Assembly: GCA_006503535.1 (NCBI GenBank)
Contig: QYRS01000004.1
Coordinates: 3,782,001-3,846,000 of the forward strand
Reading direction: 5' to 3'
Source of the DNA: Arthrinium phaeospermum
Taxonomy: Eukaryota; Ascomycota; Sordariomycetes; Amphisphaeriales; Apiosporaceae
Length of the DNA stretch: 64,000 nt
Every line of letters starts with the position of its first letter. The stretch's first letter is position 1. The notes under the pieces were generated by a model. The model saw only the letters and a list, made by a program, of their open reading frames with translations, was not told where the DNA came from and searched no databases. The position numbers were made by a program, and so were the translations under genes. This document shows, one piece after another, positions 1-10,598 of this stretch.

Positions 1-41
1 CAACAACCGTTCCAATTAGCCTTCCCTGGCATATCCAGTCG

Positions 42-506
42 TCAGAGCTTCTCCCTCCCCGCCGTCTTCATATGCCGCGCCGCAAACTCGATCGCCGCCG
101 TATACCCATAAACCCCCATCCCGCAGACCATGGCGACAGCCTTATCCGTAAAGTACGAGTGCCGCCGCCACTCCTCGCGCGCGTGCACGTTGGAGACGTG
201 CAGCTCGACGAAGGGGATGCCCACGCCCAGCAGCGCGTCCCGGATCGCCACCGACGTGTGCGTGAAGGCGCCCGGGTTGATGACGATGGCGTCGACCCCC
301 TCGCCGCGGGCGGCCTGGATTCGGTCCACGATGGCGCCCTCGTGGTTGGACTGGAAGGTCGCCAGCGATATCGATAAGGACGCGGCTTGTTGCTGGGCCG
401 CGGCCTCGACGTCCGGGAGGGTGGTGCTGCCGTAGATGTGCGGTTCCCGGGTGCCCAGGAGGTTGAGGTTGGGGCCGTTGATGAGGAGGAGGTTGCGGGA
501 TGGCAT
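42..506 (-). CDS. qutE: Type II 3-dehydroquinase (catabolic)
   Basis: This 154-residue intronless protein is a type II dehydroquinase, which converts 3-dehydroquinate to 3-dehydroshikimate in the quinate degradation route. The N-terminal block GPNLNLLG (residues 11-18), Tyr25 in HIYG, the loop NHEG, NPGAFTH (78-83) and the catalytic-histidine block ELHVSN (His103) are all present. The length matches the usual 140-155 residues. The ATG at 504-506 directly precedes the conserved start of the fold, so the start is firm. It lies at the left edge of the quinate cluster and is divergent from the qutG homologue, sharing about 1 kb of promoter with two activator-site candidates. The C-terminus REKL is not a standard targeting signal. 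The fungal biosynthetic dehydroquinase is the unrelated type I domain of AROM, so a free type II enzyme points to catabolism. Confidence 0.96.
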   Translation of the reverse strand: MPSRNLLLINGPNLNLLGTREPHIYGSTTLPDVEAAAQQQAASLSISLATFQSNHEGAIVDRIQAARGEGVDAIVINPGAFTHTSVAIRDALLGVGIPFVELHVSNVHAREEWRRHSYFTDKAVAMVCGMGVYGYTAAIEFAARHMKTAGREKL

Positions 507-961
507 CGCGGCTACTAGTATGGCCGTCTGATCCCTCGAGGGGTGTAAGCTACCGTGCTCAGGGGTGTTGGGATGGAGTTTAAAGCAGTGAGTCGTCTGA
601 TGTTTTAACCGGATGTATGTAGTCTTCCCCTCCGTGTCGTGATGCTATTTATCTCCCGTGTAACTCGAGTAGAAGGGGCACACTTCTTCGGTGCTTATTT
701 TTACTCCTGTTGCGCAGCTTGCCGGCCTTGGTTCTGCTCTTGATTGATCCTGACTGCAGCTCACACAAATGTAGATTCCAGTACTTAGCACCATTCATTG
801 AAGCTTGTTGCAAAACACATCTTCATAGCATAACTACCTACATGACTGTCGGTACTGTACGAGAAGACCAGCCGTTCAAGGATCTACGTGCCGAGGGTAC
901 ACTGCAAGTAGCCAGATCCGGTCAGTTCAATAGTGGGTGGGTAGCATTAGCTTGGCTGCCT

Positions 962-977
962 GGGTAAGTGTTCTGCC
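962..977. promoter_or_regulatory. Candidate QutA/QA-1F binding site
   Basis: GGGTAAGTGTTCTGCC matches 13 of 16 positions of the published QA-1F consensus GGRTAARYRYTTATCC. The mismatches lie in the right half. It sits 456 bp upstream of the qutE start and about 570 bp upstream of the qutG start. Function is inferred from similarity and position only. Confidence 0.45.
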
Positions 978-998
978 GGCTCGCGAGAGATCTGCCGC

Positions 999-1014
999 GG
1001 GTAAATGTTTCCAG
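999..1014. promoter_or_regulatory. Candidate QutA/QA-1F half-site
   Basis: GGGTAAATGTTTCCAG matches the first twelve positions of GGRTAARYRYTTATCC and then departs from it. It starts 37 bp from the start of the preceding candidate, so the two could act as a pair. Function is inferred. Confidence 0.35.
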
Positions 1015-1545
1015 CCAAGCTACTCCGTACGCGTACTTACCAAGGACAAACGCATTGAAGGTATTGCGAGATCCCCTCTTTAGAAAAGGGGATAGTTTCT
1101 GACTAGAGCATATGATGTAGGTATGTCGCTGGAGTCATTCAAGTAGACATTTGAAGAGTTGCCTGCCAATGCCAGCCAGGTGTGAGTAGAAGTGTGTCCA
1201 TTTCGAGTCAGCAAGACTCGAGTCCGCTATTGCTTTCTTTAGTGGATCAAATCCCCCACACGAACCCCGACTGTCCGATGATCCAACTGCCAACTTGGAG
1301 ATACGCACACCACCGACCAGGCGCGGACCGAAACCGCTTTTCCGTGGTCCTTATCGGGCCCATTACCATTCGGTTGGAGGCGGTTCAATAGGACGTTTGT
1401 GTGGATGAAGAAATGGCCGTACGATGTATCGTAGAACACCCATTCTGCCTAGACTAGACAATCATCTGAATCAATACAGGAGAAAAACACTGCCAGTAAC
1501 CTCATTTGTTGGATATCTTGATACCTCTTTCTTTTGCCTGTTATA

Positions 1546-2683
1546 ATGAGTTCGGTCCAACATATCAGCGACGATGAGCTAGCCGAAATTTACACCTTCG
1601 CGGTGCAGCTCGGGAAAGATGCCGGTGCCATCCTCATGAAGTTTGCGCAGGCGCGGTGGAGTGACGACGGCACCGGGGAACAGCTCTTTACTGAGAAAGA
1701 CAGCGCCGTAGACATCGTGACGAAAGCAGACGAAGGTGATTTCTCCGCCTCCACAGAGCGGGTTTTCTCGAAAGCGAAGCGCTGACAGATGGGTTTGCCA
1801 AAGATGTCGAGACATTCATAAAGAACGCCATAGAAAAGAAATACCCGACACATAAGTATGTACCCAGGCTGTGAAACCCCTCATTTCGGCATGTTTTAAT
1901 ATATTTCCCCTTTACAGATTCATCGGCGAGGAAACCTACTCCAAAGGCGCCTCGCGCGACTACCTCATCGGCGCCGAGCCGACCTGGTGCGTCGACCCGC
2001 TGGACGGCACCGTCAACTACACGCACCTGTTCCCCATGTTCTGCGTCTCCATCGGCCTCGTCGTGGGCGGGCAGGCCGTCCTCGGCGTCATCTACGCCCC
2101 CTTCACGGCGCAGCTCTTCTCCGCCTGCCGCGGCCGCGGCGCCTGGCTCAACGAGACGCAGCGCCTGCCCCTGGTGAAGAACCAGCCGCTGCCCGCCAAC
2201 GCGCCCCAGGGCTGCGTGCTCTCGGTCGAGTGGGGCAAGGACCGCAAGGATGCGCACGACGGCAACCTGCACCGCAAGATCGATAGCTTCTTGACCCTGG
2301 CGGCGGAGACTAGCGGTAGGGGTGGGAAGGGGGGTATGGTGCACGGTGTGCGCAGCTTGGGCAGCGCGACGCTCGATTTGGCTTACGTCGCTATGGGCGC
2401 TTTTGATATATGGTGGGAGGGCGGGTGCTGGGAGTGGGACGTGGCGGCGGGCATCGCCATTGTGCAGGAGGCGGGCGGGCTCGTGACGACGGCCAACCCG
2501 CCCGAGGACACGCAGAACGCTCCCATCGAGGATGTGCGGTTGGGCAGCCGGTTGTACTTGGCTATCAGGCCGGCTGGACCATCGCCGGCCACCGGGGAGT
2601 CGGCGCGCCAGTCACAGGAGCGGGTGGTGCGCGAGGTCTGGCGGCGCGTCAGGCATCTGGATTACAGTCGGCCAGGGGCTTGA
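1546..2683 (+). CDS. qutG: Inositol monophosphatase-like protein of the quinate cluster
   Basis: The gene has three exons, 1546-1735, 1789-1855 and 1918-2683, giving about 340 residues. The ATG at 1546 follows an in-frame TTG that cannot be the start. Splicing joins VDIVTKADE to DGFAKDVETF and then to KFIGEETYSK. The inositol monophosphatase motifs are present: the GEE metal ligand, WCVDPLDGTVNYTH, and WEWDVAAGIAIVQEAGG near the C-terminus. These place it in the Mg-dependent, Li-sensitive phosphatase family. In quinate clusters the homologue (qutG/qa-x) is co-induced, but its substrate is not established, so I claim no reaction. Intron 1 has a weak donor (GTGATT), but both junctions restore conserved sequence. 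It is convergent with qutB. Confidence 0.93.
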
Positions 2684-2833
2684 TAAATGATAAATCAATG
2701 AATACTCTATAGTGTACAGATAAGATAGACATTCACGAATCTCTCGTCAACTTTTGATTACACATTCGGAACATGTACTTGCTTAATGGTGATAAGATTG
2801 AATTATGGAAAACCCTTAGGACGCTCCCCCTTC

Positions 2834-2855
2834 ATGATAATGATGATGATGATGA
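2834..2855. repeat. Short ATG/GAT trinucleotide tract
   Basis: A run of about seven near-perfect ATG units (one interrupted) lies in the 3' intergenic space between the convergent qutG and qutB genes. It looks like a simple microsatellite. Confidence 0.7.
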
Positions 2856-2962
2856 CCAACTCCTTTACTCCTGTAAATGCTTCCTCCCTGGATTCCCTCG
2901 ACCATGATTAAGGCCGCTCCCCAGAAAGGCAATGATTAAAACTCAACACAAGCCCGCCCGTC

Positions 2963-3985
2963 TCAGAGCTTGGATATCTGCGACAGTCTGGCGGCGATGA
3001 CCTCGCTGACCTTCTGGATCGGCAGATCCTTGACCTCGATGCCCGTCCAGAACTTGTCCTGCTCCAGCCCCTGCCAGATCAGCGCCTCCGTCCCCAGGAT
3101 GACCTGCCAGCCCTCGCCCTCGGCCAGCCCGCCGAGCTCCGTGTAGGGGGTCGGGTTGTAGCACATCTCCAGCATGCAGCCCTTGCGCTCCTTGCGCAAG
3201 AACGCGCGAATGACAGCGCGCGCCGTGTGCTCCTCGGGCGTCCGCGGGGCGAAATCAGGCACGCACGCCACGATCGCCCCGGGCGCCTCCAGCCTCTCCG
3301 CCTCCTCGGGGGTCGCGACGTGCACCAGCCTCTCGCCGTAGCCGTTAGCCTTACACTCGGCGACGACCGCGGCGACCTCGGCCGGGTCCCGGTTGACGAG
3401 GTAGATGCGCGTGGCGCGCATCCACTTGTGCAGGGCGTAGACGGCCGAGCGGGCCGCGCCGCCGCCGCCGACGACGAGGGCGGGCCGGTCGTGGAAGCGG
3501 GCGTCCGGGTCCGCCACGTTCTGGTAGAAGGACTCGCGGATGCCGACGACGTCGGTGTTGGTGCCGCAGTAGCGGCGGGCGCCGGTGGCGGGGTCCTGCT
3601 TCAGGAAGATGGTGTTGCAGGCGCCGACCTCGCGGCACTCCTCCGTCAGCTCGTCCAGGTGCTTCATGATGGCCACCTTGTTGGGCATGGTCACCGAGGC
3701 GCCTGTGAATTAACATCGCGTCAGTCGGGCTCTTTCGAACTATAGATTGGAGGGGTCACACTTACCGTAGAAGTTGGGGTCTTTGATCAGCTGCAGGAAC
3801 TGGGGGACGTCGGCCGACTCGAACAGCTTCTGTTCCCATCGCAGCCCCAGCTCGCTGTAGATGGTCTTATGGAAGAGCGGCGACATGGAGGCCTGGATCT
3901 TGAGGCCGAAGAGATAGCCATGGCGGTCCACCTGGCTCTGCGGCTTGGGAGCGTTGCGGCTCGTGTCCACGGCGATTGTACTCAT
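2963..3985 (-). CDS. qutB: Quinate/shikimate 5-dehydrogenase (catabolic), C-terminal SKL
   Basis: There are two exons on the minus strand, 3766-3985 and 2963-3702, with a 63 bp intron, giving 319 residues. The chosen ATG (3983-3985) begins MSTIAVDT. The substrate domain carries MSPLFHK and SVTMPNK with the catalytic lysine, followed by GACNTIF and GTNTDVVGI with the paired aspartate. The Rossmann domain has [15 protein letters not shown]. The following VNRDP has an acidic residue where NADP-dependent AroE enzymes have basic ones, which suggests NAD. The enzyme would oxidise quinate to 3-dehydroquinate and shikimate to 3-dehydroshikimate. The last three residues are SKL, a canonical type 1 peroxisomal signal, unexpected for a pathway usually treated as cytosolic. 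It is divergent from the permease gene across 1.5 kb. Confidence 0.95.
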
Positions 3986-4640
3986 CGTGTGTAGATTTGG
4001 TTTGGAATGCTCTGGACTGATTTGGGATGTATGCAATCCTCTCTGTGCCTTGCTTGAATAGAGGAAAACCAGGATATTCTTTGATGGCCTCAGTTCCGTT
4101 TCTCACCGTGCTACTAACTACTGAGTTTTGATGCTCTGCCCTACTCTCCTGGCCTACCTTTGCGTGTTTATACAAGCGGAACCATTTCCATGGAATACAG
4201 GAAGCCTTCGTAGAATTGGGTTCGCGTAACTAACCTAGTAGCAGTAGCGGCCCACCTCTATCCGTGATGAACATTTTGCCATCCGCCGCCAGAATTGAGC
4301 ATGATGGATCCACATGATCACCGCCAGATCCAAGCTTTTTCCATCTACGATCCTCGCCCATCGTCTGGCTGCTGCGAGTTGATCTTCTCGCGGGAGAAGG
4401 ACAAACGGTTCGTCTCATCACATGAGCAGCGGATGATAGTTGGCAAACACACACACCCTTTCCGTAACGGGCGGAGTTTCTCTTTTCCCAATTCGTGACT
4501 GAGCGCATGGCTTGTTACATACTCCATCTCTTCACCCTTCTTGGCGCAACCCTCTATTGAGCTTCAGTGCCAGAAACAAGGACCAGATGAGGGGCTTTGG
4601 AGAGTTGGCAGGCAAAATTACCGAGCTAATTCTACTGGCC

Positions 4641-4656
4641 GGTTAAGTGTTTTTCC
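4641..4656. promoter_or_regulatory. Best candidate QutA/QA-1F binding site in the cluster
   Basis: GGTTAAGTGTTTTTCC matches 14 of 16 positions of GGRTAARYRYTTATCC; both mismatches are at positions 3 and 13. It lies about 655 bp upstream of the qutB start and 875 bp upstream of the qutD start, so it could serve both. Function is inferred. Confidence 0.5.
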
Positions 4657-5274
4657 CAACTGACCAGGGTTCGCCATGGTTGTCTCGGCTAGCCCCAAGC
4701 CCATTGGGCGACTCAAGAACCGCCCAGCGTTTCTCCAACGAGGCGGGGGCTACTCCGACAACGAGGAGAGTCACCGTCTGTGGGGAACGTCTAAGGAAAT
4801 GCCGTTGTCGTACGTTAGTGCCTTGGCCCCGCGAAAAATGGGAGATTTGCCTCTCCATCTTGCACACGGCAAACCCCAGAACCCCCAGCTGACGGGCACA
4901 CACGTTCTGGGTTGAATGGGAGGAGGTAGTCGCGGTGGGTATCGCGATCTTTATCTAATCCACTCGAGGAAAAAGTCTCTAGAGAGAGACGGACAATATT
5001 GGCGCTAGGCGGAAATGGCAAGGACTTCACCAGGGTTAGGGAAAAGGAGCCCTGACTCGTCGGGGAGACGGCCAACCCGCCAGTAAGGAACGCATCATGC
5101 AGAATAATCATTTTTCCATCGGGATGGTGGGAAGAAGGAACGTCATGTCCCAAACCTATCCCCAACCCCGGATTCCACGCCTCACCCTAGTATCTAGCTG
5201 ATCGCTGTGGAAGGTTTCGCGTACAGTCCTTGTCATACTTGGCGGCATCTTGGAATCGGGAATTTGGGGAAGGC

Positions 5275-5290
5275 TTACATGTACTTACCC
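5275..5290. promoter_or_regulatory. Candidate QutA/QA-1F half-site upstream of qutD
   Basis: The right half of TTACATGTACTTACCC fits RYRYTTATCC at nine of ten positions, while the left half is poor. It lies about 240 bp upstream of the permease start. This is a weak, inferred call. Confidence 0.28.
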
Positions 5291-5530
5291 CAGATCTCGC
5301 CCTGTCTCATCGCAGCTGTCTAGTCCAGGGTCTGCGCTGCCAACAAACCGGGGCCCCAGATTTTTCACTATCATTAATATCCCGACCGTCTCGCCGCAGC
5401 CTGTCATCTTGCCAGTGACTCAGAGAACTATCTCTGTGTGTCTAGCCCTTTCCTCTGGAGGCATTGAGATCTTCCCAAACCTCTTACCAGTCTTGCAAAT
5501 AGACAACGAAAAGGGGAAAAGACTTTCACC

Positions 5531-7388
5531 ATGGTGAACCTCAAGCTCCAGGAGGACCGGCCGACGCCCAAGGCCGTCTACAACTGGCGCGTGTATACGT
5601 GCGCGGCCATCGCGTCGTTCGCCTCATGCACCATCGGCTATGATTCCGGTTCGTCTTGAGTCCTTCCCTCCCTTCTGACGCTCTTCGTGTTATGCCAACA
5701 CTGCTGACCATGCGTGACTTAACCACCAACAGCCTTCATCGGCGGAACGCTGGCGCTGCCATCCTTCAAGGACGAGTTCAACTTCGAGAACATGGGTAAG
5801 GACGAAAAGGCTCTCCTCCAAGCCAACATCGTCAGCGTCTACCAGGCCGGCGCCTTCTTCGGCAGCCTGTTCGCCTACGTGACCTCGTACTTCCTCGGCC
5901 GGCGCAAGTCCCTCTTCGTCTTCTCCGCCGTCTTCGTCCTGGGCGCCGGCCTGATGCTCGGCGCCAACGCGGCCCGGGGTCTGGGCCTCATCATCGGCGG
6001 CCGCGTTCTCGCAGGGTTCGGCGTCGGCGGCATGTCCAACATCGTCCCCATCTACTGCTCGGAGCTGGCGCCGCCCGCCGTCCGCGGCCGCATCGTGGGC
6101 ATCTACGAGCTGGGCTGGCAGATCGGCGGCCTCGTCGGCTTCTGGATCAACTACGGCGTCAACACGACCATGCAGCCGAGCCACAGCCAGTGGATCATCC
6201 CCTTCGCGGTGCAGCTGATCCCGGGCGGCCTGCTGGCGGTGGGCGCGCTCTGGCTGCGCGAGTCGCCGCGCTGGCTCTTCTCCAAGGGCAAGCGCGACGA
6301 GGCCATGGCGAACCTGTGCTGGATCCGCGACCTGCCGCGCGACGACGTCTACATGATCGAGGAGGTCAACTACATCGACGAGGACCTGGAGCGGTACCGG
6401 CAGGAGGTCGGGCTCGGGTTCTGGAAGCCGTTCGCGGCGCTCAAGCAGCGCAAGGTGCAGTGGCGCTTCTTCCTCGGCGGCATGCTCTTCTTCTGGCAGA
6501 ACGGCAGCGGCATCAACGCCATCAACTACTACAGCCCCACCGTCTTCAGCAGCATCGGCATCACCGGCACCAACAGCGGCCTGCTGACCACGGGCATCTT
6601 CGGCGTCGTCAAGACCGTCAGCACGATTGTCTGGCTGCTGTGGCTGATTGATCAACTCGGCCGCCGGAAGCTGCTGATGTACGGCGCCGTCGGCGGGAGT
6701 CTTTGCATGTGGTTCATCGGCGCCTACATCAAGATCGCCGACGTCGCGAACAAGTCCGAGGGCAGCGCGTTGGACGGCGGTGGCATCGCCGCCATCTTCT
6801 TCTTCTACCTATGGACCGTCTTCTACAGTGAGTCTCGCCCCGACATATGGGATCAACATTCGACGAATTTGATTTACTAATCTCTGTGTGTAGCCCCGAG
6901 TTGGAACGGAACACCGTGGGTCTTGAACTCCGAGATATTCGACCAGAACACTCGCTCTCTGGGCCAGGCATCCGCCGCCGCCAACAACTGGGTAAGCCAA
7001 GCCAAGCCAATCCCTGTCTTTTTTATTTTTTATTTTTTCTTCTTTGAACCACTCAATTGCTAACCCGCTTGCCTCGCAGTTCTGGAACTTCATCGTGTCG
7101 CGCTTCACGCCGCAGATGTTCCTCAAGATGGGCTACGGCGTCTACTTCTTCTTCGCCTCGCTCATGATCCTCTCGCTCGTCTTCACCTACTTCCTGATCC
7201 CCGAGACCAAGGCGATCCCGCTCGAGCACATGGACCGGCTGTTCGCCATCCAGCCCGTCCGCAAGGCCAACGACGTCATCATGGAGGAGCTGCGGCGGCA
7301 GGACGAGGAGTTCCGGCACGCCGTCGAGGGCGTCGACCTCTCGGAGCGCAAGGAGAAGGTGGAGCAGAAGGAGACGGTGTCTATTTGA
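5531..7388 (+). CDS. qutD: Quinate permease (MFS sugar-porter family)
   Basis: Four exons, 5531-5648, 5733-6827, 6894-6991 and 7080-7388, encode 539 residues. All junctions restore conserved sequence: IGYDS to AFIGGT, FY to TPSWNGTPW, and NNW to FWNF. The protein has the twelve-helix sugar-porter pattern, with GRRKSLF after helix 2, RVLAGFGVGG, PESPRW-like ESPRWL, a second-half LGRRKLL, and PETK at the end of helix 12. N-terminal EDRPTPKAVYNWRVY is typical of quinate permeases. It should import quinate across the plasma membrane with protons, supplying QutB, which is divergently transcribed next to it. The length agrees with the known fungal quinate permeases (about 530-540). Confidence 0.95.
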
Positions 7389-7854
7389 TGGGGACGACGA
7401 TGATCAAGATGAAAAATAGAAGTATATAGGATGTGTATTACTCTGTATATAACCGAAGTGCCATTAACAAGGCTCGTTGGAAATCAAGTATTCAATAATG
7501 TAAAAATAACTACAACTTGCGGTTTCATTATGACCACTGGCATATCAATTGTATACAAGAAAAAGTCAATAAAGGTGCCATTTCATCGTGTCTCCGTATG
7601 ATCGTAAAATATCATGTATTTGTAACGACTCCCGTTATTTGTATGAGTCTCAAGGATGTCCAACTCAACCTTCAGTACATATTGCAACACATCGCATACC
7701 AATGAGTGGTTGGGGTCATAATCAATGTGTATTGATGACAAGTGAATAAAAACAACATGAAACACGCTGGCTATATATGAGAAACCCTAAGAAATCGCAC
7801 CGGGCGTAAGACCAATCCATCCCTTGCCGCACCGACTCACTCCCTCCCTCCAAA
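7389..7854. other. Convergent intergenic region, qutD and qutC 3' ends
   Basis: This 466 bp AT-rich stretch contains the 3' ends of two convergent genes. I see no coding or structured element beyond possible polyadenylation sequences such as AATAAA-like runs. Confidence 0.6.
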
Positions 7855-8973
7855 TCAAAGCGAAGCCACCACCCGATCCCCCCCTCCCACATAACCCCCC
7901 ATCCCTTTCTTCGTCGCCGCCCCGGTCGACACATCCGTCCTCTCGTCATACACCGTATCCTCGACCCGCAACCCCAGATCCCGCACCAGCCGCCCCCACG
8001 ACACGGCCCCTCGCCGCGCCAGCTCCCGCGGCACCCCGGCGTCGCGGTCCGCCATGCGGCGGTGGAAGAGCTCGAGGCTGACCCAGCCCTCGAACCCGAG
8101 ATCCTGAAAGATGGCGCCCGAGATCTCGCGCACGGGCAGGTACGCGCCCCGCTCGCGCTCCCCGTAGAAGAGCCGGCAGTTGCGCGACCAGCTCATGCGG
8201 GCCGGCATCGCGGCGTCGTGGAAGGCGTGCCCCGGCCTCAGCGGGGCGGCGAGCCGCTCCGCGTCGACGACTTGGACGTAGAAGACCTTGGCGACGTCGA
8301 CGGTGGCGCGCATGCGGGCGAGGGAGTCCTGGAGGGCGGACTGGGCGTCGCCGCAGCAGCCCGTCGCGGCGGCGGGGTCGGCGTAGACGCGGCCCGCGAT
8401 GTTGAAGGTGTCGAGGCACAGGCCGAAGTTGGGCCGGTCGACGGCCTGGACGATCTCCCAGCTGGCCTCCCAGGTGTCGGTGTGGGTGCCGAAGCAGAGG
8501 GCCTCGTAGACGAAGCGGATGCCCTCGGCGCGGCCCATGTCGGCGACCTTGCGCAGGTCGGCGACGATGCGGGCGCGGTCGCCCGTGCACTGCGACGCCG
8601 GCAGGAAGCTGGACGGGATCTGGACCATGTCGGTGCCGAGCCCCCGGGCCAGCCGGAACCAGAAGCGCAGCTGGTCGAGGCGGCGCGCGTGCGCGGCCCG
8701 GTCCAGCAGGCCCTCGTACCCCGCGAACGGCTGCAGGCACAGGATGGCCAGGTCCCGCGCCTGGCACATCTGCCGGATCAGCGCCGCGGCCGCCAGCTCG
8801 TTCTCCTCGGCCGTGGCGTGGCAGAGCTGCTGGGCCAGGTCGGCCAGGTCTTCGTAGAACAGCTCGATGCCCTTGTAGCCGTACGCCTGCGCCATGTCCA
8901 GCTTGTGGGCGAGAGAGTGGCCGGCGTGGGCGCGGCCCAGGGACATGGACGTGATTGCTAGCCGGCAAGGCAT
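7855..8973 (-). CDS. qutC: 3-dehydroshikimate dehydratase
   Basis: This intronless 372-residue protein has the TIM-barrel fold of the xylose isomerase-like/AP endonuclease family 2 group. It opens with MPCRLAITSMSLGRAHAGHS and GYKGIELFYEDL. Metal-site regions include FVYEALCFG and LCLDTFNIAGR, and a late EGWVSLELFHRR. The enzyme converts 3-dehydroshikimate to protocatechuate, the last step encoded by the cluster; ring cleavage genes are not in this window. The length fits the fungal single-domain dehydratases (about 350-375). It lies between the permease and the repressor gene. The C-terminus ASL is not a canonical targeting signal. The start is an ATG just ahead of the first beta strand. Confidence 0.93.
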   Translation of the reverse strand: MPCRLAITSMSLGRAHAGHSLAHKLDMAQAYGYKGIELFYEDLADLAQQLCHATAEENELAAAALIRQMCQARDLAILCLQPFAGYEGLLDRAAHARRLDQLRFWFRLARGLGTDMVQIPSSFLPASQCTGDRARIVADLRKVADMGRAEGIRFVYEALCFGTHTDTWEASWEIVQAVDRPNFGLCLDTFNIAGRVYADPAAATGCCGDAQSALQDSLARMRATVDVAKVFYVQVVDAERLAAPLRPGHAFHDAAMPARMSWSRNCRLFYGERERGAYLPVREISGAIFQDLGFEGWVSLELFHRRMADRDAGVPRELARRGAVSWGRLVRDLGLRVEDTVYDERTDVSTGAATKKGMGGYVGGGDRVVASL

Positions 8974-10598
8974 CTTGTCTTGTGGAATGTGTGGTTTGAT
9001 TTTGTGATGCTTGATGTCTTGTCTTCAGGGGATGGTGTAAGACGGTTGGTTTCGAAGACAAGATGGACTAGCGAATACAAGATTCGGGTCCTTGGGGGTA
9101 TATGATGGAAGAGTATATATATAAGTAGACTCGTCAACTAGAAATCCAAGCGAAATATTTATACTCGGGCGCCGCAGATCGACGACGGATGATATGACCC
9201 CGACAGAAAAACAGATCGACGATGAGATATGACTCCAGCAGACAAACAATGTTTCGAATGGCCCTCGACGATATGGCGAGGATAGCTATGGTATTCCCGT
9301 CGATCCCAGGAAATGGCCTGATATGTGCAGAGGATCTGTCGACTCCCTTGAAGCACAGAGCGCGGGAAGGTTATATCACACAAGAGAGAGGGCAACGTCA
9401 AAGTCGACGACAAAGTGATACAAGCCCGAAGGGGGTGGTGGGAAGCGACGAATAAGTGTTCACAGAGAGATCAAAGGGTGACATGGCAGCAGCGGCAAGG
9501 AGCTTGGGAGGAGGGCGCATTTTGGAGTAACGGCAATTTGCATGGGCCGGTTCCTTCCTTGCTTCCCCGGGGGTGCATTTCCTCCTCGGGACCCTGCGGC
9601 GGGCGGGCGGGTTCTAGCTACGCGAGAGCCCAAAAAGCAGGCGACTTGTCACTTACCATCCGCCGGGTAGGTGTGCCAGCCACGATGGCCGTGTCACCAA
9701 GCACACGATCGGAATAGTACCGCGCGGTCTTGCACCGGTCGGTCGCAGAAAAACGTGCCCAAGGGGCCGAAGATAAGCGGGATGAGTGTACATCCCTTGA
9801 AAGTAGACGTCATGTTCAAGTATGGATCTTGGAGACTGCGGCCGGGTAAAGACATAAACGGCCGAGTTGGAGGAGCCCCACTCGCCACTCCCGCCCTCAT
9901 GGCTGAACGTTCACACACACCGCCAAGGGGGTTCTGACTTACTAACGCATGGCGTTCCATGAAATGGCATCCCAATTTCTCGAGCACCTTGGGATTTGCA
10001 TAATCTGAGACCCACCCCTTGCTTCCCTGCAAACTAGCACTGAGAGCCTTGATTTTCAGATGTGTAATATTTGGGACAAAGCTCAACTAGTCTACTTCTG
10101 GTGAGGCTTCTGGGTTTGCTGTAGATAGCCAATGACAGACACAATTCATTTGACCATGATAATCACCTGGACAAGCAAAGCCCCTTGCCTTGACATTGTA
10201 CCGGATATAATACGAGACTAATTTTCGAAACCCGACGTACGTACGGTAACGCCGCCCATAAGTGAAGGCACGTTTGGTGCTTCTCTGGAACTACAAAAGT
10301 TTGCTTGATTGTGTGATTATGATGCATGCTTGCATCCATCAAATCTGACCATTCGCCTCCTCCCTGGCAACGTTGCGTTGCGTCTGATGTTTGTAGAATA
10401 CATGAGTAGATTGCATGGCCTGATAATATGTGCCCGAAATCGCGATCTCCGAAGGGGGATCAAACAACCAGGTTCCCGGACTCCCATTAAGATCTCATCT
10501 CAACAGATGGCCCAAGATTCGGTTAGATTAGGTTATCCACATATACGCCCGGTCACGGTCGCATCCAATGTAGCTATCCGCGTGAAAACTTCCTTCCA
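8974..10598. other. 1.6 kb non-coding interval upstream of qutC
   Basis: It lies upstream of qutC and downstream of the repressor gene. Reading frames up to about 130 codons occur but none resembles a known protein or shows splice-consistent extension. No good full-length activator site was found; sequences such as GGGTAAAGACATAAAC near 9845 match only one arm. Confidence 0.5.

Larger units (their letters stand above)
507..1545. promoter_or_regulatory. Shared promoter region between qutE and qutG
   Basis: This 1.04 kb stretch separates two divergent genes and has no convincing ORF. It carries two sequences resembling the quinate activator binding site at 962-977 and 999-1014. I see no RNA gene here. 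Confidence 0.6.
3986..5530. promoter_or_regulatory. Shared promoter region between qutB and qutD
   Basis: This 1.5 kb region between divergent genes holds no supported gene. One strong activator-site candidate (4641-4656) and one half-site (5275-5290) lie within it. The short reading frames here show no recognisable protein. Confidence 0.6.

Noticed and set aside
5690..6655. 321-codon minus-strand frame inside the quinate permease gene
   Set aside because: It is antisense to a strongly conserved transporter, rich in Ala/Asp/Glu/Val as expected from GC-biased codons read backwards. Similar shadows at 1688-2344, 7946-9061, 8062-8961, 27566-28708 and 40755-41534 were dropped for the same reason.
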